Positions 10,230 to 21,466 of a stretch of 55,000 nt of DNA are shown here, one piece after another. The notes beneath the pieces were generated by a model. That model did no database searches. It saw only the letters and a program-made list of their open reading frames with translations, and had not been told where the DNA came from. The stretch comes from Penaeus vannamei (Eukaryota > Arthropoda > Malacostraca > Decapoda > Penaeidae), in the NCBI RefSeq assembly GCF_042767895.1, contig NC_091571.1, forward strand, positions 25,621,823 through 25,676,822. The letters run 5' to 3'. Made by a program: the position numbers and the translations under genes. Numbering within the stretch: the first letter of the stretch is position 1; each line of letters starts with the position of its first letter.

Positions 10230-10905
10230 GGTCACCTATTCCTGGGATAACCTTAGTGTTTGTCTAGAACGTTGTTCGTGAGAAAGATCCAAAATGTGTG
10301 AGGTGGTGTAAGGGTTTGTTTGCCAAAGTGAATGAGTATAATATCAATGAAAGTGTCGTGTAGTTGGCGTCTGTGTGGGGGATAATGGGAGCCGCAAGGT
10401 CAGTAAATGGGGGGGACATAATAGTTCAGGCTATGTCGGGGAGTAAAAAATCGCCTGTAAGCTATATGTTATCCGCGTTTTTGCGTGATTGAGATGTTTC
10501 AAGGTTTTGTAGGTATTTTGTTAGGTGGTGGTCTGTAGAAATCAGCGAGAAAGTGACTTACAGGCAGAGTGTTGGAGTTGGATCCAGACGATTTCAATCT
10601 GTCAAGGTCAGGTCTTGGTCTGGCGATAAGTTCTGGCTTATTGGTGATGAGAATACCGTCACCTCTTCCAGCGTCAGTCGAGTGGTCTTTGCACTGGTCT
10701 TTGGGTGTAAGTCATGCTAAAGGGAGGAAAGTTTCGGCAGAGTCGATGTCGGAAGTCAACTATGTCTCGGTGCCTTTTATATCATCTGGTTGGTATGATT
10801 GGATGATTTGGTGAAGCTGGGTTATTTTGTTTGAAATGCTTCTGAAATTGATGTTTAGCTGGCGGAGGGTGGTCTGGTTATTGTGAGGGGGTGGTCTAAG
10901 GGAGG
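10230..10905 (-). pseudogene. LINE apurinic-type endonuclease, broken
   Basis: The domain starts at about 10,890 with LRQLNINFRSISNKI, where the N is the metal-site asparagine of the endonuclease family. It continues with a diverged DIIGITET-like segment, written here as DDIKGTET, and ends near 10,230 with the DHD motif. In an active element this domain nicks the target DNA to prime reverse transcription. Upstream of 10,905 the minus strand is extremely proline/serine rich (10,905-11,050), a linker to the zinc finger. Confidence 0.75.
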
Positions 10906-11269
10906 GGGAATGGAGGACAGAGAGGAAGGGGAGGAGGGAGGGGGGGAATAGATGAAGAGGGGGAGGGATTGGGGAAAGGAAGGGAGATTGGGAGAGGGAA
11001 AGGGTGGGATAAGGATGAGGATGACATGAGTTAAGAGGTCCGGGAGTCAATGGAAGTCCTAGAACAATGGGATATGGAGCTCAGTGATATGGATGAGTCT
11101 GGTGTAAGGGTTTATTGAGGTCGAGTGCTTGGTTACATGTTGGTGTGGGTAGCGAGTGTATGGTGTGTGGACGGAGTTTGGAGGAAGAACGTGTTGTAAG
11201 GGAGGGCTGTTTATGTCGTGTAAATGGAGTGTGTTGAAGGAGTTGGAGACACTGATTGGAGAAGATGCA

Positions 11270-11530
11270 AAAAACGAGCTTGAGAAATTAGGTAAGCCAC
11301 ATCCGTTGCAGATCCATGCGACGCCATTGTTAACTAATCCAGCTTATAACTTTGTTAACCAGCCGATGCAGCTGACATATCAGCCAGCATGCTCGGACCT
11401 CTCACAGTAGTTATTGCACTGGGATGCCCTTTGGCCCCATTTAACGGCCCTCATGCAGATCAAGCACAGGTACTTGGGGCGATAAGGGCCGGGGTTAACA
11501 TTAGCGCAGGTATCACCGCAAAGGAGCAGC
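11270..11530 (-). pseudogene. PHD-like zinc finger at the LINE N-terminus
   Basis: The minus strand reads YLCLICMRAVKWGQ (11,475-11,435), then CNNYC, and ends WICNGCGLPNFSS (11,322-11,281). This spacing of cysteine pairs, with a tryptophan two residues before the last pair, is that of PHD-like fingers found upstream of the endonuclease in several animal LINEs. One or two stops interrupt it. Its role in transposition is not established; binding to chromatin or nucleic acid is an inference. Confidence 0.65.
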
Positions 11531-11590
11531 AGAAAAACAAAGGTGTGCCCGGAGTGTTTGTTATGTAATGTGTATTAGGGTACCGTAGGG

Positions 11591-11965
11591 TTGCGAGGGA
11601 GTGGAGCAGGTCAGTGGTTTTCTTATGTAAGTGCTTTGTTGTTGATTCGTGGATGTCTGCATGTGTTTAAGGATTTGTGCATGAAGTGCGAGTAAGATGA
11701 GTGTTAATGTAAGTGCAAGAAAGGTAATGTGTAAAAGTTTGTGGCATCTAATATTTTCTAATACCTTTCTTGATTATGAGTGCGTTACGTGTTGTCAGCC
11801 TGGAGTGAACTATCAAGTAACCAGTCATATGAAGGTGGTGATTTGTAAAAGCCAGTATTGGTTAAAAAGAGATGATAAAAAACTAAAGACATAATGTTCT
11901 GTGGTTTTGTTTAAATCCAAAAGATTAAAAAGGTTAAAAAATCATATGCTCTGATGTGTTCCATT
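11591..11965. other. No gene seen
   Basis: Unassigned DNA lies between the 5' end of the LINE and the first LTR fragment. It may include the LINE's 5' UTR. I see no other signal. Confidence 0.45.
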
Positions 11966-12044
11966 TGTAGTGAACTGCGATTACAATTATATTTCGCCTT
12001 AGAGTGTAAAAGTAGCGTGACTGCCACCACCCATTTAATTGCCT
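11966..12044 (-). mobile_element. LTR fragment of the gypsy family, outer left end
   Basis: These 79 bp equal the left edge of the LTR at 14,473 (tgtagtgaactgcgattaca onwards). They stop abruptly at cccatttaattgcc and continue directly into protease-region DNA. The rest of this LTR and all integrase and RT DNA that should follow have been deleted. Confidence 0.85.
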
Positions 12045-13180
12045 CAGCGGTGTAACCAAAATCAGCGATACCGTGCTGTGCATCGAAAGAGTCCGTTAAA
12101 ATCTAGAAAACTCGCTGAATTATCAGCACCTGTAAAACACAAACCATTAAAATCTAAAACATCAACCATATTAAAAGAACCATCACCAGAACATTCAGAA
12201 ACCGAACCATTACTATAAGAACAATCTGTAAAATCACCAACACGACAGGTAGTGTCGGGATCATGACACTCATTACCCAAGTCATTACCCAACATCGAAC
12301 CAGGACAATCGGCAGATTCAAAGACTTTATCAACCCCTTCAACAGAAGCGATGTGCGCTCCTTGTTGCAAAATGACTGGAAACTTACGGTCGTTTACGAC
12401 CCTAATGGCTACCCGACCTTGCGAACCTGTGTAAAGCTGCGGGGAATTAATACCTGGGCTGTTTTGCCCGTGAAAATAGCATCCATCCTCGTGCTGGGTG
12501 AAACTACCCCTACCACGAATCTTCCCATCTGTGGCGGGCAAACTACGGTCTCAGCACAGAATACAGGTGTAGTACCATCACTATTTGACAACAATCTTGG
12601 CATACGACGCTCATGTAACATTTTGATACTTAAGGATGGGGTGTCACTAAACGTCATACGGACTCTTACCCCCGTTTGACGTAATATAATTCCTCTGTGG
12701 AGAGTGACAAGAGACCATTTTAAAATTAAATCTCAACCAATCTACGCCAATTAAAATATCGCCTGGGAACCTGACTTCCTCCGATACGATAGTTACATCA
12801 TGTTTGCATCTAATTTCCTCGCTAAGGGAAAAGGATAAGGCTACGACCTCGACCGCGCGAAACGAGTGGCCTGAAGCACCTCGTAACGTGCGAGACGAAG
12901 GTCTGACTTGACTGAATATTCATTCTCTCTTTCAGCTCGTTCTTCATTAGTGTTATTTCTGACCCAATATCAATGAAGCATGTACACATAATTTCGTTGA
13001 CCTTCAGAGATATGAGATCTTCCTACTTTGATGTGATCATTTATAGGTGATATCATGGCTGAATCTTTCCTAAATTCACTTCTAAATTCCCTCTGTATTT
13101 GCCGTACGGGAAGGTGTGAATGGGCGCGTCCCGCGGGCTGAGGAAAAGGGACAATTCCTGGAGATATGACCCGCCTCATT
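12045..13180 (-). pseudogene. Gypsy copy 1: protease and 5' pol region, truncated
   Basis: This region aligns almost base for base with 19,052-20,201 in the fuller copy. It encodes the aspartic protease and the following linker. The active site at 12,963-12,971 reads D-I-G instead of D-T-G: the codon is ATT, while copy 2 has ACT. A two-base loss near 13,018 also shifts the frame just after IKVGRS. The linker includes a run rich in D, N, S and F. Reverse transcriptase, RNase H and integrase are absent. Confidence 0.85.
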
Positions 13181-14174
13181 ACATCTATAACAGCTTAATG
13201 GGTTTAAGGGACCTGGCGTAACATTCTGCCTCCCCCTACAATCTTTGGTATTGTGGGTATTTGTATTATGCAATGAGCAGTACATAGGGGATTGTTTACG
13301 CGCACGTGACATCTCATTAGGTTTGAATTGGCTGCCTGCACTTTTAATGTGATTCATGCGTATACTCCAGCATTTCTGTACAGCATCTACCATAATCTGA
13401 AGAGGCTCTTCCTCTTTCAGGGATAACGCTTCCCTTAACCAGTGTGGAAGGAACACCCGGCGGATAAGTTCGTCCGGCATCCATATCGATCTCGGATAAT
13501 CTCGTACACCCTGGTAAACAACAGATTCAGTGTTTACAAAGAAGTCATTAGGTGCTTGCCCTGGAGCCAATTTAAATCCACTCAGATGATTATGAAAATC
13601 AGTTGACAAGCATGTACCCCTGAATTTAAGTCTTAATTTTTCTTTAAATTCAACCCATGAAGCTATGCCATCGAAAATAGGCGAATTCACTATCAGATCA
13701 GCTGTGCCCCGACATGAACTCCTGGCGACTCGAATATATGCCTCGTCTGTCCGCGGTTGTGTCCCATTCTCGACATGTCGAATCCAGGACTCGTTTCAGA
13801 GGCTGCGAAGCAGGGGTTTCGGCTTTGAAAGGCGGAACAGAATCTTTGTAAATAACATATTCCACTGAAGGTGAAACAGAATTAACATCACTATTACCAT
13901 TACCATTGCTGTTATTATTACCATTACCATTACTGTTACTATTACTCTCAGCTAATGCAGCATACCGTTCCTGCATGGCAGCGAGCTGATCACTCAGCTG
14001 CTGACACCTCTGACTCAGTTCTTCGTACATGGGAAGATCTAAACTTTCTCGGAGCTGAACAGATGTATCACATGATACTTCAGCTGACCACAGTGAACTC
14101 GCTGTTGATGTCCCAGGGATAGGTTGTTCATCAAACGTTCGCCTAGTTCGCTTTCTCATTGCGTAATTAACCAA
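13082..14174 (-). pseudogene. Gypsy copy 1: gag
   Basis: Gag starts at the ATG at 14,174 (MVNYAMRKRTRR). It has a coiled, Gln/Glu-rich N-terminal part, then a low-complexity Ser/Asn/Gly run near 13,885-13,945. The frame is lost between 13,690 and 13,698. The capsid part follows from 13,690 (ASWVEFKEKLRL). Two zinc knuckles close it: CSLHNTNTHNTKDC, a CX2HX4HX4C form, then CYRCNEAGHISRNC, the usual CX2CX4HX4C. Compared with copy 2 it lacks nine bases, in frame, near 13,450. Confidence 0.85.
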
Positions 14175-14472
14175 TTAAAATTGATACAAACAATTAAACG
14201 AGTAAGAAATCAAACTAAAAAACAAATACCAAATGTAAGAAAACGAATGCCGAATGAGATGCCACTAGCAATTAACGTTTAGAACTACTTGTTGACTTTT
14301 ACCTGTAGTTGCTCAGCTCTAATTAACATCGGAGCAGCTCTGTTTACCAGCGCTAGTTTGGACAGTCGTTACGCTCATTTCCTTACGCATGATCTGGAGT
14401 ATCTCATCAAGTTGATTACTTTACTTTATGTTCATCCCACCGCTGCCACCAAATACATGTTAGTAGCGCAGT
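14175..14472 (-). other. Gypsy copy 1: leader and primer-binding region
   Basis: Untranslated leader of copy 1, between gag and the LTR at 14,473. Read on the minus strand it begins actgcgctactaacatgta right after the LTR and then shows tttggtggcagcggtgggat. No TGG directly abuts the LTR, so I cannot assign the priming tRNA. Confidence 0.6.
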
Positions 14473-16025
14473 TGTAGTGAACTGCGATTACAATTATATT
14501 TCGCCTTAGTGTAAAAGTAGCGTGACTGCCACCACCCATTTAATTGCCGTATGGGAACGGATGTTGTTTGTGGGAAGAGGGATAGTGTAGAAGACGATGC
14601 AGGAAAGGAGCGATAGATTGTGTGGATGTGTGTGGTGTATATGGTTGTGGCGAGAATATAAAGGTCGGTATGTGTGAGTTAAGCCGAGGAGAGGCGTGTG
14701 CGGGGAGAAATCTCCAACGCAATTAGTAAAGTAATCACTGTCATTAGTTATGATTTCCACTGATACTCTTCTTCCCCATCACAAGTTTAGGGGTAAACTC
14801 AAGATCATACGTAAAATTATTTATTAAAATGATAAAAGATAAAACAATAAAACGACATTAAAACTGGGTAAAACGACAATAAAACTGAACAATAAAACGA
14901 CAATAAAACACTGAACAAAACGATAAAACACTGAACACAACGATAAAATCCTGAACACAACGATAAAGCACTGAATAATAAAATCAACACATTGAATGGT
15001 AAAATAATTTAAAAGAAAACTGGTAAAATCACATAAAAGAAATAAAAAAACATAAATGGACTGGCACCGAAATCACTAGGTCACTTCTCCGAACAAATAA
15101 CTTGGCAAACTTCTCTGACCTCCACAACCACTTATCTTAGAAAAAGGGGAATGCCCGTTCCGGGGTTCCCTCACAAGCAGTCAGAGTCATGACCAACCCT
15201 CGAGTCCCCGAGTTAGTCTCTTTTACCACCCACGGCATTTCTTACGCGGGAGTAAGCGAAAATCAGGGTTTCCCTCAAATACTAAACTGATAAAATTCAT
15301 GTTAAAATCCAATAAAACTATAAAAAAGGAAATACTTCTATAATAGAACTTGATAAATATATAATTAACTAATGAAATCGAAATAAAAACTACGTTAAAA
15401 GAACCATCGTATCAGTCATGGCCATATGTAAAATCTGATGAATTAAAAGTAGGAAATAAAAGTAATTAAAAGCAACCCATTATAAAGAAGAGAAATAAAA
15501 TATAACTAAAAAAAATGAAATGAATAGGGTACTGATTTCATTATTAAAATTGAAATAAAATAAGAAATGTGTTTAAACGTTAAAGTTTACCGAGGGTTAA
15601 AATCCATCTGAGGTTGTGATGTAGGAGGTGAGAAAGGTGCCATGAAAAATCTTAGAAAATAGGTTTATTAAAATAATAATAAAAGGTTCTGTTGTGGCAA
15701 CACGCCGCGCGCGAGCATCCTGCTCACTGGCAGGGATAAACAGTTCGTTCTTTAGGCTTCGGCGAAGTATGGACGGCCGAAGTCCGTGGCTTATCAAAGA
15801 GGGGGATGCAAGCGAGATGATGCCCATTCCCAATAGTCTCCCCAATAGTTTCATGTGGAAGTAAAGGTCAAAATGTCGCCACTTCACGGCTAAGTGTAGT
15901 GTTGCCACTCCGGGTTCATCTATTTTCAATACCAGGTCTGTGGGAGAGGTTAAAAATGAGAGGAGATTTCGGGGTTTTCGTATTTCCTGAGTGAGACGAC
16001 GTATTTAGCGACGTCGTCCACTACA
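14473..16025 (-). mobile_element. Complete LTR shared by two gypsy copies (1,553 bp)
   Basis: The LTR starts TGTAGTG and ends CACTACA, a perfect 7-bp terminal inverted repeat with canonical TG...CA. It is the 5' LTR of copy 1 and the 3' LTR of copy 2, and no flanking DNA separates the two copies. It differs from the LTR at 21,467-22,993 by scattered substitutions and several small indels, so the array is not recent. It contains many short AAAACGATAAAACACTGAA-like tandem units near 14,850-14,980. Confidence 0.9.
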
Positions 16026-16038
16026 ACTCCTCCCCCTA
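16026..16038 (-). promoter_or_regulatory. Polypurine tract of gypsy copy 2
   Basis: On the minus strand the bases directly before the 3' LTR read tagggggaggagt, a purine run of the kind that primes plus-strand DNA synthesis in LTR elements. Its position against the TGTAGTG end confirms the orientation. Confidence 0.8.
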
Positions 16039-16270
16039 CAAGCGCGGCAATCCCTGGTTAACGTGCTTAGAATCAATATGGTTGCAATAAGGTGAGGATC
16101 CGATGCAAGAGGCAGGTACTGCGGCGAAGCACATTCAGGACTTACTGCAACAAGAGAAGATAAATGAAAATAGGTTTTACGTGAAATTATTTGCAGAAAT
16201 TTATACGGGAAAGTGACATGATCATAATGGTGCTCACGACCCATACCTGGAATGCTTACACCTCGTTTGG

Positions 16271-17410
16271 TCATACACTCCTGCTCGGGCCCGGGATTCC
16301 TGGGTCTGCCAAATCGTCTTCATCCTCGGAACGAAGGTGGTCATCTTGATCATCGGCCGTCTGATCGGGATCATCAGCCTCCTCCTCGGGACTCGGCGGT
16401 TCAGCAAAGCGGGATTCATCTCGAGTCACGTACTTCCGCAGCTGGTTGATGTGGACCTTTAATTCCTGGTGCGGCGTGAAGGGTTCCTGAACGACGTAGT
16501 TGACGGGTCGGGTCTGCTTGAGAATCCTCAGAGGTCCACTCCACTTCGGCGCCAAGGCTGCTACGCGTCTCTATCGTATCGGGCGGATGAGTCGAACCAA
16601 GACGAGCTCTCCCACCTGTGGGCGAAACCTGGTCCTCACTTTCTTGTCATAGTCACGAGCCCACCTCTCTCTGGCGTCCCTGGCGCTCTGAACGGCAGCA
16701 TCACGAGCTTCACGAAGGCCATCCCTCAACATTCTTGCAGCATCCTTGTCAGCTTCTTGATAGTTCGTGAGATTAGCGGGGAAATATCCGTCTCGTCCTG
16801 TGAGGAGATACAGAGGCGTCTGGTTCACACTCCTGTGTACCGACGTGTTGAGTGCGAACCTGACATACGGGAGCATCCGGTCCCAGTCTTGCGGATGCTG
16901 ACCCACAAGAGTGGCCAAGGAGTCCTTCAGGACCCTGTTGACCCTTTCGGCCATCCCATTTGCCTGTGGATGGTAGCACGTGGTGTACAGAGTTTTTACT
17001 TCTAAAATTTGGCAAACTTGTTTTAAAAGGTTATTTGAAAATTCACTACCATTATCAGTTAAAAGTGTCCGAGGTGGACCAAACAAAGTAAAAAGCTGTA
17101 AATACCGCGTGAAGTGGTCGATGATGACCAAAGCGTACCTATGTTCTCTGGCTGAATTTACCATCTCTACAAGATCTGCTGAGACTCTCTCAAATGGCTG
17201 AGATACCTCAAGCATAGAAGCAAGGGGAGCTTGCCTGGAAGCAAGACCCTTCCTCCTCTGACACTGGACACACGATCGTACGAACCTACGAACCTCCGAC
17301 AACATTTGTGGGAAATAATACCTATCTCTGAGCCTGCAATATGTTCGAAATATACCAGGGTGAGTAGCAGATTTATCACAATGGACGGTTTCAAGTACTT
17401 TACCTCTTAA
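16271..17410 (-). pseudogene. Gypsy copy 2: integrase, frameshifted and internally deleted
   Basis: The N-terminal zinc-binding HHCC site spans about 17,385-17,250 (VHCDKSATH, then SCVQCQRRKG), with one frame change inside. The catalytic core follows: D in VSADLVEM, D in LTDNGSEF, E in NGMAERVNR. About 20 residues normally found between the first two acids are missing: RYLQLFTL runs straight into FGPPRTLL at about 17,085. A frame change near 16,565 leads into the C-terminal domain (APKWSGPLRI, the GPY/F module) and a strongly acidic tail ending near 16,271. The enzyme should not be active. Confidence 0.85.
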
Positions 17411-19050
17411 AGCTGTTGTATCACCCTCTCTGGTAAAACACGATTATGATATAATAAGCCCTCTTTCAGTTCAAATTCATCGAGCGGGAGCGGAATCCTC
17501 CTCCTCGGTGCCCTCTCTTCCCGGAGATAGAAAATGATCTCATTCCACAGCGGATCATTCTGCTGTGCCTCGGCCACCTGCTGTGAATCAAACGCCGCAT
17601 CGATAGCGTCTACTTTACGACTTAAAAGGTCTGGCAAGTGGTGTGTTGCCCCTGGCTCATACTTTATGTCGTAGTTGTACGAGGAGAGTTCATGGCTCCA
17701 CCTCGTCATCCTTAATGATTTCGTCGGCTGCTTAAACACATAAACCAAAGGTCTATGGTCGGTATAGATGGTAAAAGGGCGGCCATAGAGATATGCGTTG
17801 TAATGGCGAACCGACTCTACTACTTCGAGTGCCTCGCAATTTTCGCGAATAGTAAGCAACTGCCTGGGGAATACCCTTCTCGTCCCTTTGCATCAAGCAG
17901 GACTCTATAGCGACCCCTGAAGCATCCGAGTGCACCTCGAATGACCTTTCAAAATTAGGCTTATGCAATATAGGCGCCGTGACCAACCTGTGTTTCAAAT
18001 CTTCAAAGGCTTTCTGTTGCTCATTTCCCCACACAAATTTCTCCTCCTTCCGCAAGAGTCGCGTTAATGGGGCCGCCAACGTAGCATAATTATCCATGTG
18101 CTTTCTAAAGAAACCGGTGGCACCCAAGAACTGACGGACTTGCCTCACAGTCCGCAGAGGTTGCATCCTCGAGATGGCTTCCACCTTCTCAGGATCAGGC
18201 GATATTCCCTGTGGGGTAATGAGAAAACCTAAAAATTTAAAATAATTGACAGCCAGTTGACATTTAGAAACGTTCAAACGGAATCCTGCCTGAGCTAAGA
18301 GGTCAAGAACCTCATCAAGATGAGATAGATGCTCATCAAAAGATCTTGAATAGATGACAACATCGTCTAAGTAGGCTAATGCATGCTTCCCCAAAACTGA
18401 ACTTAACACTGCATTAAAAGCTCGTTGAAATGTGCTAGGAGCTGTGGCCAAGCCAAAAGGTATACGATTGAAATGAAATAATCTGAATCCATCACTAAAC
18501 GCGGTTTTGTTCCTATCCCTCTGATCTACTTCTATTGTCCAGTAGGCGGACTTGGCATCAAGAGCTGAAAACCACTGTGTCCCTGACAACTCGTCTATCA
18601 TCTGGTCTAACCTTGGCATGGGGTATGCATCTGAAGTGGTGACCCTATTTAGACGTCGATAATCGACGCAGAAACGTATACCTCCATCCTTTTTCTTTAC
18701 CAGCACCACGGGAGACAACCAAGGAGATGTCGATGGTGAAATGACACCTTCCCTAAGCATCTTGTCGCATTCATTGCGAATCGTGACACGCGCACTCTCC
18801 GGCAATCTCCACTGGCGAGTGCGAATCGGGTCGGCATCTGCTGTGGGGATACGATGTTTAATGTGTGGTACTTTACCCAATGGTGCTGATTCATCGGATA
18901 AAATGGCATAGCGTTGTAATATTGCCATTAATTGATTTCGTCTGTGCGAGCCAAGATGATCAAGCCTAGCCGACTGAATGAAGGACTCACCCGAAGGAGT
19001 GGAGATGGGCAATACGTCCGTACTCACGGTAGGAAAAACATCAAAGTCCT
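17407..19050 (-). pseudogene. Gypsy copy 2: reverse transcriptase and RNase H
   Basis: The RT reads in one open frame from about 19,000 to 17,870. Motifs in order are SPVVLVKKKDGGIRFCVDYR, LDAKSAYWTIEVD, IPFGLATAPSTFQ and the catalytic YLDDVVIYS, then a complete thumb with FLGATGFFRKH. RNase H starts at EVHSDASG (first acid). The frame shifts near 17,865, and the other RNase H acids follow in the next frame (E in NCEALEVVE, D in YTDHRPL), ending with LPDLLSRK. This is the best-preserved part of the element: only the RNase H frameshift spoils it. Typical Ty3/gypsy order, RT-RNase H-integrase. Confidence 0.9.
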
Positions 19051-20201
19051 TAGCGGTGTAACCAAAATCAGTGATACCGTGCTGTGCATCGAAAGAGTCC
19101 GTAAAATCTAGAAAACTCGCTGAATTATCAGCACCTGTAAAATAGAAACCATTAAAATCTAAATCATTAAAATCTAAAACATCAACCATATTAAAAGAAC
19201 CACCACCAGAACACTCAGAAACCGAACAATTATTATGAGAACAATCTGTAAAATCATCAACACAACGGATAGTGTCAGGATCATGACTCATTACCCAAGT
19301 CATTACCCAACATCGAACCAGGACAATCGGCAGATTCAAAGACTTTATCAACCCCTTCAACAGAAGCGATGTGCGCTCCTTGTTGCAAAATGACTGGAAA
19401 CTTACGGTCGTTTACGACCCAAATGGCTACCCGACCTTGCGAACCTGTGTAAAGCTGCGGGGAATTAATACCTGGGCTGTTTTGCCCGTGAAAATAGCAT
19501 CCATCCTCGTGCTGGGTGAAACTACCCCTACCACTAATCTTCCCATCTGTGGCGGGCAAACTACGGTCTCAGCACAGAATACAGGCGTAGTACCATCACT
19601 ATTAGACAACAAACTTGGCATACGACGCTCATGTAACATTTTGATACTTAAGGATGGGGTGTCACTAAACGTCATACGGACTCTTACCCCGTTTAACGCA
19701 ATATAATTCCTCTGTGAAGAGTGAAAAGAGACCATTTTAAAATTAAATCTTCTCAACCAATCTACGCCAATTAAAATATCGCCTGGGAACCTGACTTCCT
19801 CCGATACGATAGTTACATCATGTTTGCATCTAATTTCCTCGCTAAGGGAAAAGGATAAGGCTACGACCTCGACCGCGCGAAACGAGTGGCCTGAAGCACC
19901 TCGTAACGTGCAAGACGAAGGTCTGACTTGACTGAATATTCATTCTCTCTTTCAGCTCGTTCTTCATTAGTGTTATTTCTGACCCAGTATCAATGAAGCA
20001 TGTACACATAATCCCGTTGACCTTCAGAGATATAAGAGATCTTCCTACTTTGATGTGATCATTTATAGGTGATATCATGGCTGAATCTTTCCTAAATTCA
20101 CTTCTAAATTCCCTCTGTGTTTGCCGCACGGGAAGGTGTGAATGGGCGCGTCCCGCGGGCTGAGGAAAAGGGACAATTCCTGGAGATATGACCCGCCTCA
20201 T
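19051..20201 (-). pseudogene. Gypsy copy 2: protease and linker
   Basis: The retroviral-type aspartic protease is recognised by FIDTGSEITLM at about 19,995-19,963, which keeps the intact D-T-G triad lost in copy 1. It follows gag with an overlap in a shifted frame. The downstream linker to RT (19,756-19,060) runs through several frames and contains SGSQGR-like text (TGSQGRVAI) and a stretch repeating DFN. In this copy a short duplication gives LDFNDLDFNG where copy 1 has LDFNG. Confidence 0.85.
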
Positions 20202-21171
20202 TACATGTATAACATCTTAATGGGTTTAAGGGACCTGGCGTAACATTCTGCCTCCCCCTACAATCTTTGGTATTGTGGGTACTTGTATTATGCAATGAGC
20301 AGTACATAGGGGATTGTTTACGTGCACGTGACATCTCATTAGGTTTGAATTGGCTGCCTGCACTTTTAATGTGATTCATGCGTATACTCCAGCATTTCTG
20401 TACAGCATCTACCAGAATCTGAAGAGGCTCTTCCTCTTTCAGGGCTAACGCTTCCCTTAACCAGTGTGGCAAGCCTAGAAGGAACACCCGGTGGATAAGT
20501 TCGTCCGGCATCCCTATTAATCTCGGATAAACTCGTACACCCTGGTAAACAACAGATTCAGTGTTTACAAAGAAGTCAATAGGTACTTGCCCTGGAGCCA
20601 ATTTAAATCCACTCAGATGGTTATGAAAATCAGTTGACGAGCATGTACCCCTGAATTTGTCTTAATTTTTCTTTAAATTCAACCCATGAAGCTATGCCAT
20701 CGAAAATAGACGAATTCACTATCAGATCAGCTGTGCCCCGACATGAACTCAAATCCAGGACCCGACCTCCTGATTTAGTTTCAGAGGCGCCCCTAGGGGT
20801 TTCGGCTTTGAAAGGCGGAACAGAATCTTTGTAAATAACATATTCCACTGAAGGTGAAACAGAATTAACATTACTATTACCATTACCATTGTTCTTATTA
20901 TTACCATTACCATTGCTGTTATTATTACCATTACCATTACTGTTACTATGAGCGCCATAGCTCTCAGCTAATGCAGCATGCCGTTCCTGCATGGCTGCTG
21001 ACACCTCTGACTCAGTTCTTCGTACATGGGAAGATCTAAACTTTCTCGGAGCTGCACAGATGTATCACGTGATACTTCAGCTGACTGCGGTGAACTCGCT
21101 GTTGATGTCCCGGGGATAGGTTGTTCATCAAACGTTCGCCTAGTTCGCTTTCTCATTGCGTCATTAACCAA
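20104..21171 (-). pseudogene. Gypsy copy 2: gag, frameshifted
   Basis: Gag begins at 21,171 (MVNDAMRKRTRR). A small deletion near 21,000, just after SQRCQQ, shifts the frame. The Ser/Asn/Gly tract at about 20,870-20,945 is longer than in copy 1 because of extra repeat units. A second break near 20,620-20,650 precedes the capsid segment. The two zinc knuckles are intact (CSLHNTSTHNTKDC and CYTCNEAGHISRNC). Confidence 0.85.
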
Positions 21172-21466
21172 TTAAAATTGATACAAACAATTAAACGAGT
21201 AACAAAAAACTAAAAAACAAATACCAAATGTAAGAAAACGAATGCCGAATGAGATGCCACAAACAATTAACGTTTAGAACTACTCGTTGACTTTTACCTG
21301 TAGTTGCTCAGCTCTAATTAACACCGGAACATCTCTGTTTACCAGCGCTAGTTTGGACAGTCATTACGCTTATTTCCTTTCACATGATTTGGAGTATCTC
21401 ATCAAGTTGATTACTTTACTTTATGTTTATCCCACCGCTGCCACCAAATACATGTTAGTAGCGCAG
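21172..21466 (-). other. Gypsy copy 2: leader
   Basis: Untranslated leader between gag and the 5' LTR, about 95% like 14,175-14,472. It keeps the ggtggcagcggtgggataaa stretch, but the LTR/leader junction is damaged (see the LTR entry). Confidence 0.6.

Larger units (their letters stand above)
8309..11590 (-). mobile_element. Non-LTR retrotransposon (LINE), inactive
   Basis: A single LINE reads on the minus strand with, in order, a PHD-like zinc finger, an apurinic-type endonuclease, a linker, a reverse transcriptase and the typical C-terminal tail. The ORF ends with a stop at 8,309-8,311. The reading frame is broken many times. The domain content fits the CR1/Jockey group of LINEs; the exact clade cannot be settled by eye. 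No poly-A tail or target duplication was found at the 3' side. Confidence 0.8.

Noticed and set aside
14645..14665. TATAAAG in the LTR as a promoter
   Set aside because: It is on the strand opposite to the element's transcription, so it cannot be the element's own TATA box; antisense use is unproven.
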